Assembly: GCF_963678635.1 (NCBI RefSeq)
Contig: NC_087065.1
Coordinates: forward strand, 17,497,623-17,561,622
Length of the DNA stretch: 64,000 nt
DNA from: Symsagittifera roscoffensis
Taxonomy: Eukaryota > Xenacoelomorpha > Acoela > Convolutidae
Direction of reading: 5' to 3'
The translations under genes were made by a program, and so were the position numbers. Below are positions 45,701-58,392 of this stretch, piece after piece. The notes beneath the pieces are model-generated. The model did no database searches. It saw only the letters and a list, made by a program, of their open reading frames with translations, and was not told the origin of the DNA. Position 1 is the first letter of the stretch; the number at the start of each line of letters is the position of its first letter.

Positions 45701-48056
45701 GCGATTGCTACTACTGTGTGTGTGGTTGTCCCGATGAGTTGCCTGATCACGCCGCTCGATCAATCGACATGGGACTGCTGATGGTGGATGCCATTGCACG
45801 CTTCGATCAAGACAGGTAAGCGAAGAGTCCGAACCAAAATTGATATTCATACTTGCAACCGATTTGTATAGATTCACCAGCTTATTACCAAGTTTCCTAA
45901 TGTGCGAGTTGTTGTAGCTAAAATTCACGAAACGTGTTCGCGCTCACATTTCTACTTTGACAATCAAATGTTTGGTTTTTTTTTGATTTTTGAGGCACTT
46001 ATTTAAACGCTCTCAAACAATTTAATTCCAAACTTCGCCAAAAAAACTGCTGTTGGTTTTTAGCTTCATAAGTAGATTTGGATCTTTGAACAAAGTGAGC
46101 AATCTCTCTCCGAAATCTACAAAGGGAAGAGATCGTTCACTTCGTTATCATTGAGGGGAAAATGTTCGCATGGGTAGATTTTTTTCACCCAACTCCTCTC
46201 CTTGCATTTTTATTCCAATCTCAGCGTTGTCAAATTTCACTGAAACTATCGTTGGCGAAAAAATTTAACTATTGTGAACAATTTTGTGTTTTTCTGCATA
46301 GTTTGAATTGTAACATAATTAACGCATAAGAAAACGTATTAAAACTTAAATACGTGTAAAATTTGAAATGAGCGGAGAAGGGCCTGGAATTAAAAAACCG
46401 TGTGTTTCAATGATTGTGCATAAAAATTAACTCCTGATTTTTTTTTCTGAAGATCGATTTATTCAATTGAAAAACTGTTGACTACATCATATCATCATAT
46501 CGCCTCATTTTATAATTCAATGAAGGAGAAGAGAAAATGGTCAACCAAGTGATATGTAGGGGCGAGGAAGTGGAAATGCGAGTGGGCATCCACAGTGGGA
46601 AGGTGATGTGTGGCTTCGTGGGCAACACCAGGTACAAGTACGATGTGCTCTCCGCCGACGTCTTCAAGGCCAATGACATGGAGTCATGTGGTAGGTTAAG
46701 AGACCAATCAGTATTCAACCAATCTACTGCGACAACCGATGAGGTAGAAATAACAATAATTTATGATGAAGAAGATTATAACTATTATTGCGATTTGTTA
46801 AAACTATATATAATTTTAAAAAATCGCAGTATTGGAGTTATTACGTTCTTCTTCATCTAAAAATTTTTTAAACTTCTACCTCATCGGTTCTACCTCACAC
46901 AACTCCGAATTTCAACATTTACAATGAAACAATTGTTGTAGTGTTCCAATTATCGTAAAACCACTCAAATTCAAGACCTGAGAAAGATCTTGAGGGCAGA
47001 AAAGAAAACATTGCAAATTTATTTATCTACATTTGAACATAACCGGGTCTAAGCTTTCCGCGACTAAAGTCCGCGTAAAATCCGCGACTAAACTTTCAAC
47101 TTTGACGGTCGCGCCGATGTTAACTCCGCAATCGAAAATCTTTAGTCTAGACAGGGTTGTCAAGTCGCGGACAAAGTCTGGAAACTTCGGTCGCAATAGT
47201 CTGGAAGTTAGTCGCGATAATCTGCGGAAGTAAGACGCGGTTGACCTTTGACTGAGTCGAAAACTTGTCTATTTGCTACCTCACTTAAGATTCTATCAAT
47301 TATACTTATCACTTCGGTCTAGAGTCTAAAAAAACCGAATTTCAGTTGCGGCGTTCTTAAAATACCCATTATTGGTTGCAACACTCTGCAAATATCAAAA
47401 TTCGGTAGCGGAACGTCTGATCAGAATAAAACTACATTTTCGGCCCTTGTTAGGGAGTAGAAAAGTGTCTCTATCCGGATTTTTGTAGTTTGTTGAAGAC
47501 CATAACACATAAAGAGAAACTGGATACTTAATCAAAAAGTCTAATAAATTGAGAATGCTAACTTTTTTCAAAGCTGAAGAGCTAAAGGCAGATAAATCTT
47601 GTAGTAAAGTTTTTGACTGTTGCAGAAAAGAACTTCTACTATTTACCTCACAAGCTGTGAACATCAATTTTACCGAGCTACAGTTCGATTTTGCGAGACT
47701 GTATACCAAGACTAAATGTACTTTGTACACTCTATCGTTGAATAATTAACCCAGTTACCATGGACCTAGTGAAAAAATTTTAAGAATAAAAAAGCAGGTG
47801 GTGGTGGGGGGACGAAAAAGCCGTACTAAACGTTCTAAGACTCATACCGACTGATTTCTAAGACTCATCTGATTGCTTTCTAGGAGAGGCAGGTAAAGTT
47901 CACGTGTCTAAGGAGACATGTGACTACTTAAGTGGGAGTGACCGGGAGAGGTTTGAGTTTGAGCAGAATGACGACATGGAGACGCGGAAGGGGACCACGA
48001 TCGAACACATGACCACCTTCTTCGTCACTAGAAAGGCCGAACGGGACTCTAAGTAA
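45701..48056 (+). CDS. Adenylyl cyclase C1 catalytic domain, copy 1 (three exons, 5' partial)
   Basis: Exons 45701-45815, 46560-46690 and 47884-48056 join in matching phase (1, 2, 1). Exon 1 reads [20 protein letters not shown] (the first Gly codon is split with an upstream exon), then [16 protein letters not shown]; this is the class III cyclase C1 signature, with the Asp of GDC as a metal ligand. Exon 2 gives [18 protein letters not shown], then [15 protein letters not shown]. Exon 3 starts [17 protein letters not shown] and contains [11 protein letters not shown] near its end, then a stop. The exon with the first metal-binding motif (FADI in relatives) was not found upstream. The stop right after C1 would give a protein without the second membrane half and C2. 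Known role: ATP to cAMP at the plasma membrane, normally by a C1-C2 pair. Confidence 0.8.
46734..46889. repeat. Hairpin-forming repeat (MITE-like) in the cyclase intron, copy 1
   Basis: aaccgatgaggtagaa at the left end is the exact reverse complement of ttctacctcatcggtt at the right end. Inner pairs include gatgaagaag/cttcttcatc and a ttgcgattt/aaatcgca-like stem. Total about 156 bp, 44 bp after the splice donor. Present in units 2 (52746-52901) and 3 (about 63009-63164). Confidence 0.8.
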
Positions 48057-48061
48057 ATAAA
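48056..48061 (+). terminator. Possible polyadenylation signal overlapping the cyclase stop
   Basis: AATAAA begins at the last base of the TAA stop of cyclase copy 1. Such closeness is possible in short 3' UTRs, but it may be chance in AT-rich DNA. The same arrangement occurs at 54068-54073 in copy 2. Confidence 0.3.
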
Positions 48062-48223
48062 CAGTTCAGTTAAATTTTTTTATCTTGCTGATCTTGTGTT
48101 GGGCTCTTTTCTATTCTCTCGTTAAATTTCGTAAATGGAAGTCATAATTCACGTGTTTAAGAGTCATTACACTAAGGTGATTCATTAATCAAAATTTATA
48201 TAATCTCTATAATCGGACCAAGG

Positions 48224-48992
48224 CTGTCGCATACATTTTTCAAACTGAGCAAAATTAAGGCAATTTTTTATCGTTAAGTTGGCAAAATTTGATGATTCTT
48301 ACGTGAAACAAAATCATAATAAATGGGTCGCCAAAATGAACTTTTTGCGACCGAAAGTCCATACTCCCACAAGAGGCTTGAGTTTCACAAAGTCGCAACA
48401 TGTGTCGCGCAAAGTCGCAAGATAGCTAAAATTGGGTCGCACAAAGTCGCTACATGAGTTGCGCATTATAAAAAAGTATCGAGCAATTTAAATAATGGAA
48501 TTGTTGGTCGTAAAAACTCGAAAAACATTTTTCGGTGATCGGACATATTCGAAATGGATTTTTTCAGTCGAAACGCTTCTCGGCCGGGAAAAATTGTTTT
48601 TTTTTGGTCAGACCTGGTCAAAATAATTTTCCTTAGTCGAACATAGTCAAAACACAGACACTTTTTGTCGGGTCGGTCGAAATATATGGAGCCTGGTTCG
48701 AGTCGGTCAAACATCAAATGCACAAATCAAACCGGGTCCCGCAAAGTCGCAACATGCTCATTTTGAGGCCCAATGGTTGCAACATGAACTTGCCTTTTTT
48801 GGGTCGCGCAAAGTCGCAACATACCTGTTTTGAGTAGCACAAAGTCGCGCAAATTTCTTCGGTCGTACAAAGTCTCCACATGCTCATCTTGAGTTGCAAT
48901 GGTCGCAACATACCTGATTTGGGCCGCACAAGGCTGTCGCATACATTTTTCAAACTGAGCAAAATTAAGACAATTTTTTATCGTTAAGCTGG
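48224..48992. repeat. 61-bp direct repeats flanking a degenerate cgcaaagtcgcaacat block, copy 1
   Basis: The segment containing ggctgtcgcatacatttttc, about 61 bp long, occurs at 48224-48284 and 48931-48992 with two differences. Between them lie many degenerate repeats of the type cgcaaagtcgcaacatg (for example 48379, 48411, 48743, 48806). The structure recurs in unit 2 (54236-55005). Confidence 0.85.
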
Positions 48993-49099
48993 AACAGTTC
49001 AAGCGGAAGACTTCGAGCCGGGTAACAGTTCAGGTGCTGCATTTAGTCGATTAATTAACCAAAAAACCTTGAGTTTACTTAGTTTTTAATATTTTAATA

Positions 49100-50677
49100 A
49101 AAATAGCATAATAATGATAGGTTTCGCGAAGTTCAGAGTCTATTATGGGTTATCACGCCTGTGTAAGCATAGTTCGTTTGTATTAACCCACATTCAGGCC
49201 TGAATCACGTTTTGACAGTTCCGACCAATCTTAACATAAACCAGATCAACCATGGCAGAAGCAGAACTGAAAAAAAAATGAGGAAAATATATATTTTTTC
49301 CTTTTAGATAAAAAATTTTGAGCAAAAAAAACACTTAATCAGATCGGAAAATTTTCCTTGACCTTAACAGTTTCTCAACATTTTGCTTGTTCATTATGAA
49401 AATTTTTTTGACCATCTCTGCTTTTTGATTACCTAACTTCCAGTTCTCTACAGCATTTATGAGGATTTTATGAAACTTGTTGACAGACTCCCGTTCAGAA
49501 AAAAATTCATTCAAAGACCCAACCTTAACATTTATCCAAACAACAACTTATTCAGATTTGAAATTTTCTCCTCGATTTTGATAGCTCTCCCAATATAATC
49601 TCGTCCTCTGCAATGTTTGCAGCAAATTTTCCGCATTTTCCGCATTTGTTGCCTGCTCGACCTATTGCACGGTAGTTCAGCAGATGCCCTTTTTAAAATT
49701 GTTATCAGCAGTTTCTGCAACTTAATGTCTCAGAAGCATTCCGAATTGGTTTGTATTTATCCTTTTTGTGTATGTTGGTCGAGTATGAATTTAAGTTAGT
49801 GCTGGTGCGTCCAAGTTTCTTTTTGGTGTTTTGTAAAATATAGGCTCAAGCCTTGTCGGGTGTTGATTATCGGATACATAGCTTGTTCTGGACTGAAATT
49901 TTGTGAGATTTTGGTCAAGACATTGTTCTTTACCAGCTCCGCATCCTGTTCGTCTAACTAGTCAGGTCAATAAAAAACCCATTGATTTGATCCAAATGAT
50001 CATGTTCATGGAAAGATTTTGGAAAAAGATTCAATGAAAAAGTGTTCCAGTCTTTTGCAGAACAAAATCAATAAAAAAACACTCAACCAGATTGAATAGT
50101 TTTCTCGACCCTGACAGTTTTCCAAGCATAATCATGTCATCAGATCTTGTTGAAAATGGCGGAATACTTCAACATCTAGTGGCAATGATTAAATCAGTAA
50201 ATTGAGAATGAAACAATTTGACTTTGAAGTTATGGTTGACTTTGAAGTTATTTTGTCGAATTAAGCACTATATTTTCAGGACTTACTGAAACGCATTCAA
50301 GTAAAAGGAGTCCTATCATTTTGCGGAGGGCCACAGTAATCTAAAGGTTATTCTAAGTCCATTATCTTTGTTTAAAATGTGTTGATTTCATTTTCCAGAA
50401 AAAGGCAAACCAGCCTATTCCCCAGTTGACAAAGATGACTAATCTTCTAAGATCTTGTAAAATTCTTGTAGATATGAATGACCTATCTTGTAAGATCTTG
50501 TATGTGTTGTAAAATTTTTGCAAGATCTTACAAGACAACTTGCAATTTCACTAAGCTCGTTCTGATAGTTTTGCTAGCTCAAAACGATCAGAGTCACGTG
50601 AACTAAACAATTTCGTTTTTTTAAGATGATCAAAAAAAGATTTCAAAGCAACTTGAAAGTCTGAAAGAAAGTGAGTC
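49100..50677. other. Non-coding 3' part of duplication unit 1
   Basis: No supported gene. A degenerate internal duplication is visible (about 49330 and 50080: an aacactYaaYcagat-type string followed by a segment ending acagttt). Near 50495 and 50528, ttgtaagatcttg and its reverse complement form a short hairpin. The same holds for unit 2 at 55110-56690. Confidence 0.5.
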
Positions 50678-53600
50678 AAGTTCAAATATTTGCCTCTGGA
50701 TTTCGGTGACCTACAGATTGGCCTCATAAAGGAATGCACGACAAAAAATAAGAATGTAGCCATTCCAGTAGGAGTGCAATTTTGACACAAGCAAAAAAAG
50801 AAAACCCCTTTAGTCTTACTTGTTTAAATTAAGTCTAAATGCTTAAATCTTTTCAATGCTTACTATATTTATCCTAGCTGTTTTTGGCTCCTTACCAACC
50901 CCCCAACTTTCAATTTTTTCCTTTTTTTTTCTAGTTCTGCGTCATATTATGGCGAAATGCGTGAAACTACAAGTAAGTATAAAGAATATATTTGTTCACG
51001 AGAGTAAGTATATACCGAAAAGAAATCGTCCAGGGGCCGGTGGTCTCCCATGTATTAAGATAGGTTATAGAAATGCGGTACCGACAGCTATGTTTTAAGA
51101 TCGTGAATTTATTTTCCATGTTTTAACATAGGTTATAGGTTTTAAGCTTCAAATGATAAGATGGTAAGATTTACGGCGCCCAATTCTGTCGATACAGCAG
51201 TGTCTAATATTCTAAACGGGATCTTGATACTAAGAGGTCACGGATATCAATAGGTTTCAAACAGTAGCGGATTTAGGGCGAAGTGGATGAGGGCGGAGAA
51301 AGCCAATCTCAGGGGTTAGGCCCCCTCACAAACTGAAGGTCCTCTGGTTTCATTTAAGAGGAAAGCGCGCCCAAAAAAAACATTCTAAAAAGTAACTAAA
51401 AGCGTAGTTCTTAAAAAGTGAAGATAAACGTCTATTTTGGCGTTGTTTTCAAAAAAAATGCTAAAAACGTCGTTTTTGGCCTGTTTTTTTTTAAAATTCT
51501 TCTGCGGAATAAATTTTTTTAGTGATATAGGAGAGCTCCGAAAACCCATTAGATCGATCAAAAAAGTCGAGAAAAAATCTTATCTTTTTCAAAAATCCGC
51601 CCCCCATCCTCGAGGAAATTTTAGAACCTGGTTTCAAAGTTTAGCCGATTGATTAGCTGAAGCAAAGTCTCAGCTGAACGAGCTAGTTAAGATATTTTTA
51701 TCTGATTTTTAAGGCGATTGCTACTACTGTGTGTGTGGTTGTCCCGATGAGTTGCCTGATCACACCGCTCGATCAATCGACATGGGACTGCTGATGGTGG
51801 ATGCCATTGCACGCTTCGATCAAGACAGGTAAGCGAAGAGTCCGAACCAAAATTGATATTCATACTTGCAACCGATTTGTATAGATTCACCAGCTTATTA
51901 CCAAGTTTCCTAATGTGCGAGTTGTTGTAGCTAAAATTCACGAAACGTGTTCGCGCTCACATTTCTACTTTGACAATCAAATGTTTGGTTTTTTTTGATT
52001 TTTGAGGCACTTATTTAAACGCTCTCAAACAATTTAATTCCAAACTTCGCCAAAAAAACTGCTGTTGGTTTTTAGCTTCATAAGTAGATTTGGATCTTTG
52101 AACAAAGTGAGCAATCTCTCTCCGAAATCTACAAAGGGAAGAGATCGTTCTCTTCGTTATCATTGAGGGGAAAATGTTCGCATGGGTAGATTTTTTTCAC
52201 CCAACTCCTCTCCTTGCATTTTTATTCCAATCTCAGCGTTGTCAAATTTCACTGAAACTATCGTTGGCGAAAAAATTTAACTATTGTGAACAATTTTGTG
52301 TTTTTCTGCATAGTTTGAATTGTAACATAATTAACGCATAAGAAAACGTATTAAAACTCAAATACGTGTAAAATTTGAAATGAGCGGAGAAGGGCCTGGA
52401 ATTAAAAAACCGTGTGTTTCAATGATTGTGCATAAAAATTAACTCCTGATTTTTTTTTCTGAAGATCGATTTATTCAATTGAAAAACTGTTGACTACATC
52501 ATATCATCATATCGCCTCATTTTATAATTCAATGAAGGAGAAGAGAAAATGGTCAACCAAGTGATATGTAGGGGCGAGGAAGTGGAAATGCGAGTGGGCA
52601 TCCACAGTGGGAAGGTGATGTGTGGCTTCGTGGGCAACACCAGGTACAAGTACGATGTGCTCTCCGCCGACGTCTTCAAGGCCAATGACATGGAGTCATG
52701 TGGTAGGTTAAGAGACCAATCAGTATTCAACCAATCTACTGCGACAACCGATGAGGTAGAAATAACAATAATTTATGATGAAGAAGATTATAACTATTAT
52801 TGCGATTTGTTAAAACTATATATAATTTTAAAAAATCGCAGTATTGGAGTTATTACGTTCTTCTTCATCTAAAAATTTTTTAAACTTCTACCTCATCGGT
52901 TCTACCTCACACAACTCCGAATTTCAACATTTACAATGAAACAATTGTTGTAGTGTTCCAATTATCGTAAAACCACTCAAATTCAAGACCTGAGAAAGAT
53001 CTTGAGGGCAGAAAAGAAAACATTGCAAATTTATTTATCTACATTTGAACATAACCGGGTCTAAGCTTTCCGCGACTAAAGTCCGCGTAAAATCCGCGAC
53101 TAAACTTTCAACTTTGACGGTCGCGCCGATGTTAACTCCGCAATCGAAAATCTTTAGTCTAGACAGGGTTGTCAAGTCGCGGACAAAGTCTGGAAACTTC
53201 GGTCGCAATAGTCTGGAAGTTAGTCGCGATAATCTGCGGAAGTAAGACGCGGTTGACCTTTGACTGAGTCGAAAACTTGTCTATTTGCTACCTCACTTAA
53301 GATTCTATCAATTATACTTATCACTTCGGTCTAGAGTCTAAAAAAACCGAATTTCAGTTGCGGCGTTCTTAAAATACCCATTATTGGTTGCAACACTCTG
53401 CAAATATCAAAATTCGGTAGCGGAACGTCTGATCAGAATAAAACTACATTTTCGGCCCTTGTTAGGGAGTAGAAAAGTGTCTCTATCCGGATTTTTGTAG
53501 TTTGTTGAAGACCATAACACATAAAGAGAAACTGGATACTTAATCAAAAAGTCTAATAAATTGAGAATGCTAACTTTTTTCAAAGCTGAAGAGCTAAAGG

Positions 53601-56600
53601 CAGATAAATCTTGTAGTAAAGTTTTTGACTGTTGCAGAAAAGAACTTCTACTATTTACCTCACAAGCTGTGAACATCAATTTTACCGAGCTACAGTTCGA
53701 TTTTGCGAGACTGTATACCAAGACTAAATGTACTTTGTACACTCTATCGTTGAATAATTAACCCAGTTACCATGGACCTAGTGAAAAAATTTTAAGAATA
53801 AAAAAGCAGGTGTTGGTGGGGGGACGAAAAAGCCGTACTAAACGTTCTAAGACTCATACCGACTGATTTCTAAGACTCATCTGATTGCTTTCTAGGAGAG
53901 GCAGGTAAAGTTCACGTGTCTAAGGAGACATGTGACTACTTAAGTGGGAGTGACCGGGAGAGGTTTGAGTTTGAGCAGAATGACGACATGGAGACGCGGA
54001 AGGGGACCACGATCGAACACATGACCACCTTCTTCGTCACTAGAAAGGCCGAACGGGACTCTAAGTAAATAAACAGTTCAGTTAAATTTTTTTATCTTGC
54101 TGATCTTGTGTTGGGCTCTTTTCTATTCTCTCGTTAAATTTCGTAAATGGAAGTCATAATTCACGTGTTTAAGAGTCATTACACTAAGGTGATTCATTAA
54201 TCAAAATTTATATAATCTCTATAATCGGACCAAGGCTGTCGCATACATTTTTCAAACTGAGCAAAATTAAGGCAATTTTTTATCGTTAAGTTGGCAAAAT
54301 TTGATGATTCTTACGTGAAACAAAATCATAATAAATGGGTCGCCAAAATGAACTTTTTGCGACCGAAAGTCCATACTCCCACAAGAGGCTTGAGTTTCAC
54401 AAAGTCGCAACATGTGTCGCGCAAAGTCGCAAGATAGCTAAAATTGGGTCGCACAAAGTCGCTACATGAGTTGCGCATTATAAAAAAGTATCGAGCAATT
54501 TAAATAATGGAATTGTTGGTCGTAAAAACTCGAAAAACATTTTTCGGTGATCGGACATATTCGAAATGGATTTTTTCAGTCGAAACGCTTCTCGGCCGGG
54601 AAAAATTGTTTTTTTTTTGGTCAGACCTGGTCAAAATAATTTTCCTTAGTCGAACATAGTCAAAACACAGACACTTTTTGTCGGGTCGGTCGAAATATAT
54701 GGAGCCTGGTTCGAGTCGGTCAAACATCAAATGCACAAATCAAACCGGGTCCCGCAAAGTCGCAACATGCTCATTTTGAGGCCCAATGGTTGCAACATGA
54801 ACTTGCCTTTTTTGGGTCGCGCAAAGTCGCAACATACCTGTTTTGAGTAGCACAAAGTCGCGCAAATTTCTTCGGTCGTACAAAGTCTCCACATGCTCAT
54901 CTTGAGTTGCAATGGTCGCAACATACCTGATTTGGGCCGCACAAGGCTGTCGCATACATTTTTCAAACTGAGCAAAATTAAGACAATTTTTTATCGTTAA
55001 GCTGGAACAGTTCAAGCGGAAGACTTCGAGCCGGGTAACAGTTCAGGTGCTGCATTTAGTCGATTAATTAACCAAAAAACCTTGAGTTTACTTAGTTTTT
55101 AATATTTTAATAAAAATAGCATAATAATGATAGGTTTCGCGAAGTTCAGAGTCTATTATGGGTTATCACGCCTGTGTAAGCATAGTTCGTTTGTATTAAC
55201 CCACATTCAGGCCTGAATCACGTTTTGACAGTTCCGACCAATCTTAACATAAACCAGATCAACCATGGCAGAAGCAGAACTGAAAAAAAAATGAGGAAAA
55301 TATATATTTTTTCCTTTTAGATAAAAAATTTTGAGCAAAAAAAACACTTAATCAGATCGGAAAATTTTCCTTGACCTTAACAGTTTCTCAACATTTTGCT
55401 TGTTCATTATGAAAATTTTTTTGACCATCTCTGCTTTTTGATTACCTAACTTCCAGTTCTCTACAGCATTTATGAGGATTTTATGAAACTTGTTGACAGA
55501 CTCCCGTTCAGAAAAAAATTCATTCAAAGACCCAACCTTAACATTTATCCAAACAACAACTTATTCAGATTTGAAATTTTCTCCTCGATTTTGATAGCTC
55601 TCCCAATATAATCTCGTCCTCTGCAATGTTTGCAGCAAATTTTCCGCATTTTCCGCATTTGTTGCCTGCTCGACCTATTGCACGGTAGTTCAGCAGATGC
55701 CCTTTTTAAAATTGTTATCAGCAGTTTCTGCAACTTAATGTCTCAGAAGCATTCCGAATTGGTTTGTATTTATCCTTTTTGTGTATGTTGGTCGAGTATG
55801 AATTTAAGTTAGTGCTGGTGCGTCCAAGTTTCTTTTTGGTGTTTTGTAAAATATAGGCTCAAGCCTTGTCGGGTGTTGATTATCGGATACATAGCTTGTT
55901 CTGGACTGAAATTTTGTGAGATTTTGGTCAAGACATTGTTCTTTACCAGCTCCGCATCCTGTTCGTCTAACTAGTCAGGTCAATAAAAAACCCATTGATT
56001 TGATCCAAATGATCATGTTCATGGAAAGATTTTGGAAAAAGATTCAATGAAAAAGTGTTCCAGTCTTTTGCAGAACAAAATCAATAAAAAAACACTCAAC
56101 CAGATTGAATAGTTTTCTCGACCCTGACAGTTTTCCAAGCATAATCATGTCATCAGATCTTGTTGAAAATGGCGGAATACTTCAACATCTAGTGGCAATG
56201 ATTAAATCAGTAAATTGAGAATGAAACAATTTGACTTTGAAGTTATGGTTGACTTTGAAGTTATTTTGTCGAATTAAGCACTATATTTTCAGGACTTACT
56301 GAAACGCATTCAAGTAAAAGGAGTCCTATCATTTTGCGGAGGGCCACAGTAATCTAAAGGTTATTCTAAGTCCATTATCTTTGTTTAAAATGTGTTGATT
56401 TCATTTTCCAGAAAAAGGCAAACCAGCCTATTCCCCAGTTGACAAAGATGACTAATCTTCTAAGATCTTGTAAAATTCTTGTAGATATGAATGACCTATC
56501 TTGTAAGATCTTGTATGTGTTGTAAAAATTTTGCAAGATCTTACAAGACAACTTGCAATTTCACTAAGCTCGTTCTGATAGTTTTGCTAGCTCAAAACGA

Positions 56601-56690
56601 TCAGAGTCACGTGAACTAAACAATTTCGTTTTTTTAAGATGATCAAAAAAAGATTTCAAAGCAACTTGAAAGTCTGAAAGAAAGTGAGTC
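50678..56690 (+). repeat. Segmental duplication unit 2 (6.0 kb)
   Basis: Directly abuts unit 1 with no spacer and ends with the same gtgagtc. Nearly identical to unit 1 throughout. Differences seen include homopolymer lengths, ggtggtggtgg versus ggtgttggtgg near 53812, and one coding change in the first cyclase exon. Confidence 0.95.
51714..54068 (+). CDS. Adenylyl cyclase C1 catalytic domain, copy 2 (three exons, 5' partial)
   Basis: Exons 51714-51828, 52572-52702 and 53896-54068, with the same phases, splice sites and stop as copy 1. The only coding difference I found is in the first exon, where the conserved DHA motif reads DHT (ACC instead of GCC, near 51764). Introns are almost identical to those of copy 1, so the duplication is recent. 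As in copy 1, no upstream exon with the first metal-binding Asp is visible between the copies. The copy could therefore be a spliceable alternative 3' exon set, a non-functional duplicate or an assembly artefact. Confidence 0.75.
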
Positions 56691-58392
56691 ATCTTCAGAA
56701 ATCTTCTCGATTTTTTTAATAGATTTGGCGTATTTAATATATCACTTAAGGTAGCTGAGTAAAATTCTTAAATTTTCATTTAAAGCTTTAAATGTGTAGT
56801 GACCTTGTCATGATGTGGATTCTTGTTATGACATTTAAAAGCTTTTTTTTGGCTACGAACAAGGTTTTATTTGGTAGCGGCGGCATTGTTTTTGGTACTT
56901 TATGGTTTATTTGCTAAGTTTTAAATAACGGCAAAGCGTGGATTGTTTTTTTATTGAGATGCCAAATTTTTAAAAATCAGTTCCATCTTTAGTTAACGAT
57001 ATCACAAAAGCAACTAAATCTTTATACTGTAGTTAGTAATGATAATGATAATGAGAATCAAAATAAATATAATAATCTCAATATTCAGAATAATAATTAT
57101 TATAGCAGACATTAAAGCCATGACATTCGTAATGACAAAAAAAATTGTACCTACCGTGCATTCCAGCGGTGCTATCGGTAAGTCTTAACAAGCTTGTCTA
57201 CCCGCATCCAGTTTCAAGCGTTAATAATCGATTATAATATGATTTTAGTACCAATCTTATAAAAATTGAGAAAAAACTTATTTTAATCCATTAATTATTG
57301 ACTAGAATCTCTCTTTTTGAAATCAAATATAATCAATTACAATACATTATAACCGACTATAGTCAATTTTTTTAAATCGATTTTCCAAAATGCTCGTTTT
57401 GCAGAAATCCATGATAATTGATTATAATTGTTTATAATCCCTTTTGTTTGCCCATTTTGTCTTCGACCTTTCATCTGAATTGCTTATATTTTATCCTTTT
57501 TGTAGACGTTGGCTTATGAGAAAAATGGGATAATTGCTTTAGCATTTTTCAAATCAATTCAAATTTATAACGTTTTTTTTTCCATTTCTGCTTGATTATG
57601 GTTGTTTCGTGATGCAGCTTTTTTTCGACCACCAAAATATCAGCACACTGCTTCAGTTTCATAGTTTTTATAGAAGAATTGTATTTCACCTACCGCGGGA
57701 TTCTTTCAACTAATAAGAAGGGATCTCTATGAAACTTTTGTTTCGTGGTAAAACTTCGTGTTCAGATGAACCAAAGAGTGACAAGACATCTCACTTATAG
57801 AGATTTTTGACATAAAATCTTATAATCTATTATAATATATTTTAATTGATCATCAGAGATTATAAGATATTATAATAGTTTATAAGAGATTATAAGAGAT
57901 TTTAGGAAAAATCACAATCAATTATAATTGATTATAATCTATTGTAATGTCACGAAAAATGTTGTCATTATAATGGATTATAAATCGTTTAGACATCTAA
58001 ATTTGGCGTTTATAATTAATTAAAAGTTTGATAAAAGCACAATTATAATTGCAATTTAATAGATTATTTTCTCTTTTTACTGAGTGCGGGTAAATATAGT
58101 TAGTTTCCATTTTTTCTCCATATTTCAGACTGAGTTATTTTAATGAGCGAAACTGTCCTTTGTTTGGAATTCAAAGCTTTTTTTTTGGAGTCAAAGATTT
58201 TCAAAAAAATAAGTCTGTTTTTTTGTTCCTCGCACTCATCGGCTCTTTTCCAACTGTCTGTTGGCTAGGTTTATAATCACCCAATCGGTCAGCTTGATTT
58301 TTTCTGTAACAATCGGACCAGATGAATGAAAGTTTTGTAAGTTATTAGCAGGGAAAAAAGCTTGATGGTTTTGTAACTGTTAGTATTTGCAG
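56691..58392. other. AT-rich stretch with repeated TTATAATC-type motifs
   Basis: Between 57200 and 58070 the self-complementary family ataatcgattat / ataattgattat / ttataatctattataat recurs many times, and tataagagattataagagat forms a short tandem run near 57885. No coding region seen. This is unique sequence between duplication units 2 and 3. Confidence 0.6.

Larger units (their letters stand above)
44661..50677 (+). repeat. Segmental duplication unit 1 (6.0 kb, carries cyclase exons)
   Basis: Starts aagttcaaatatttgcc and ends gtgagtc. The next base begins an almost identical second copy. The units differ by only a few scattered bases and homopolymer lengths over 6 kb, introns included. The content is three adenylyl cyclase C1 exons, a hairpin repeat, a MITE-like repeat, a direct-repeat-flanked block and about 2.6 kb of downstream sequence without a recognised gene. 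Confidence 0.95.

Noticed and set aside
47040..47245. A cluster of tccgcgacta and tcgcgga words in the cyclase intron as a possible protein-binding array
   Set aside because: The words are irregularly spaced and partly inverted, and I see no period or known site. Kept only as a note.
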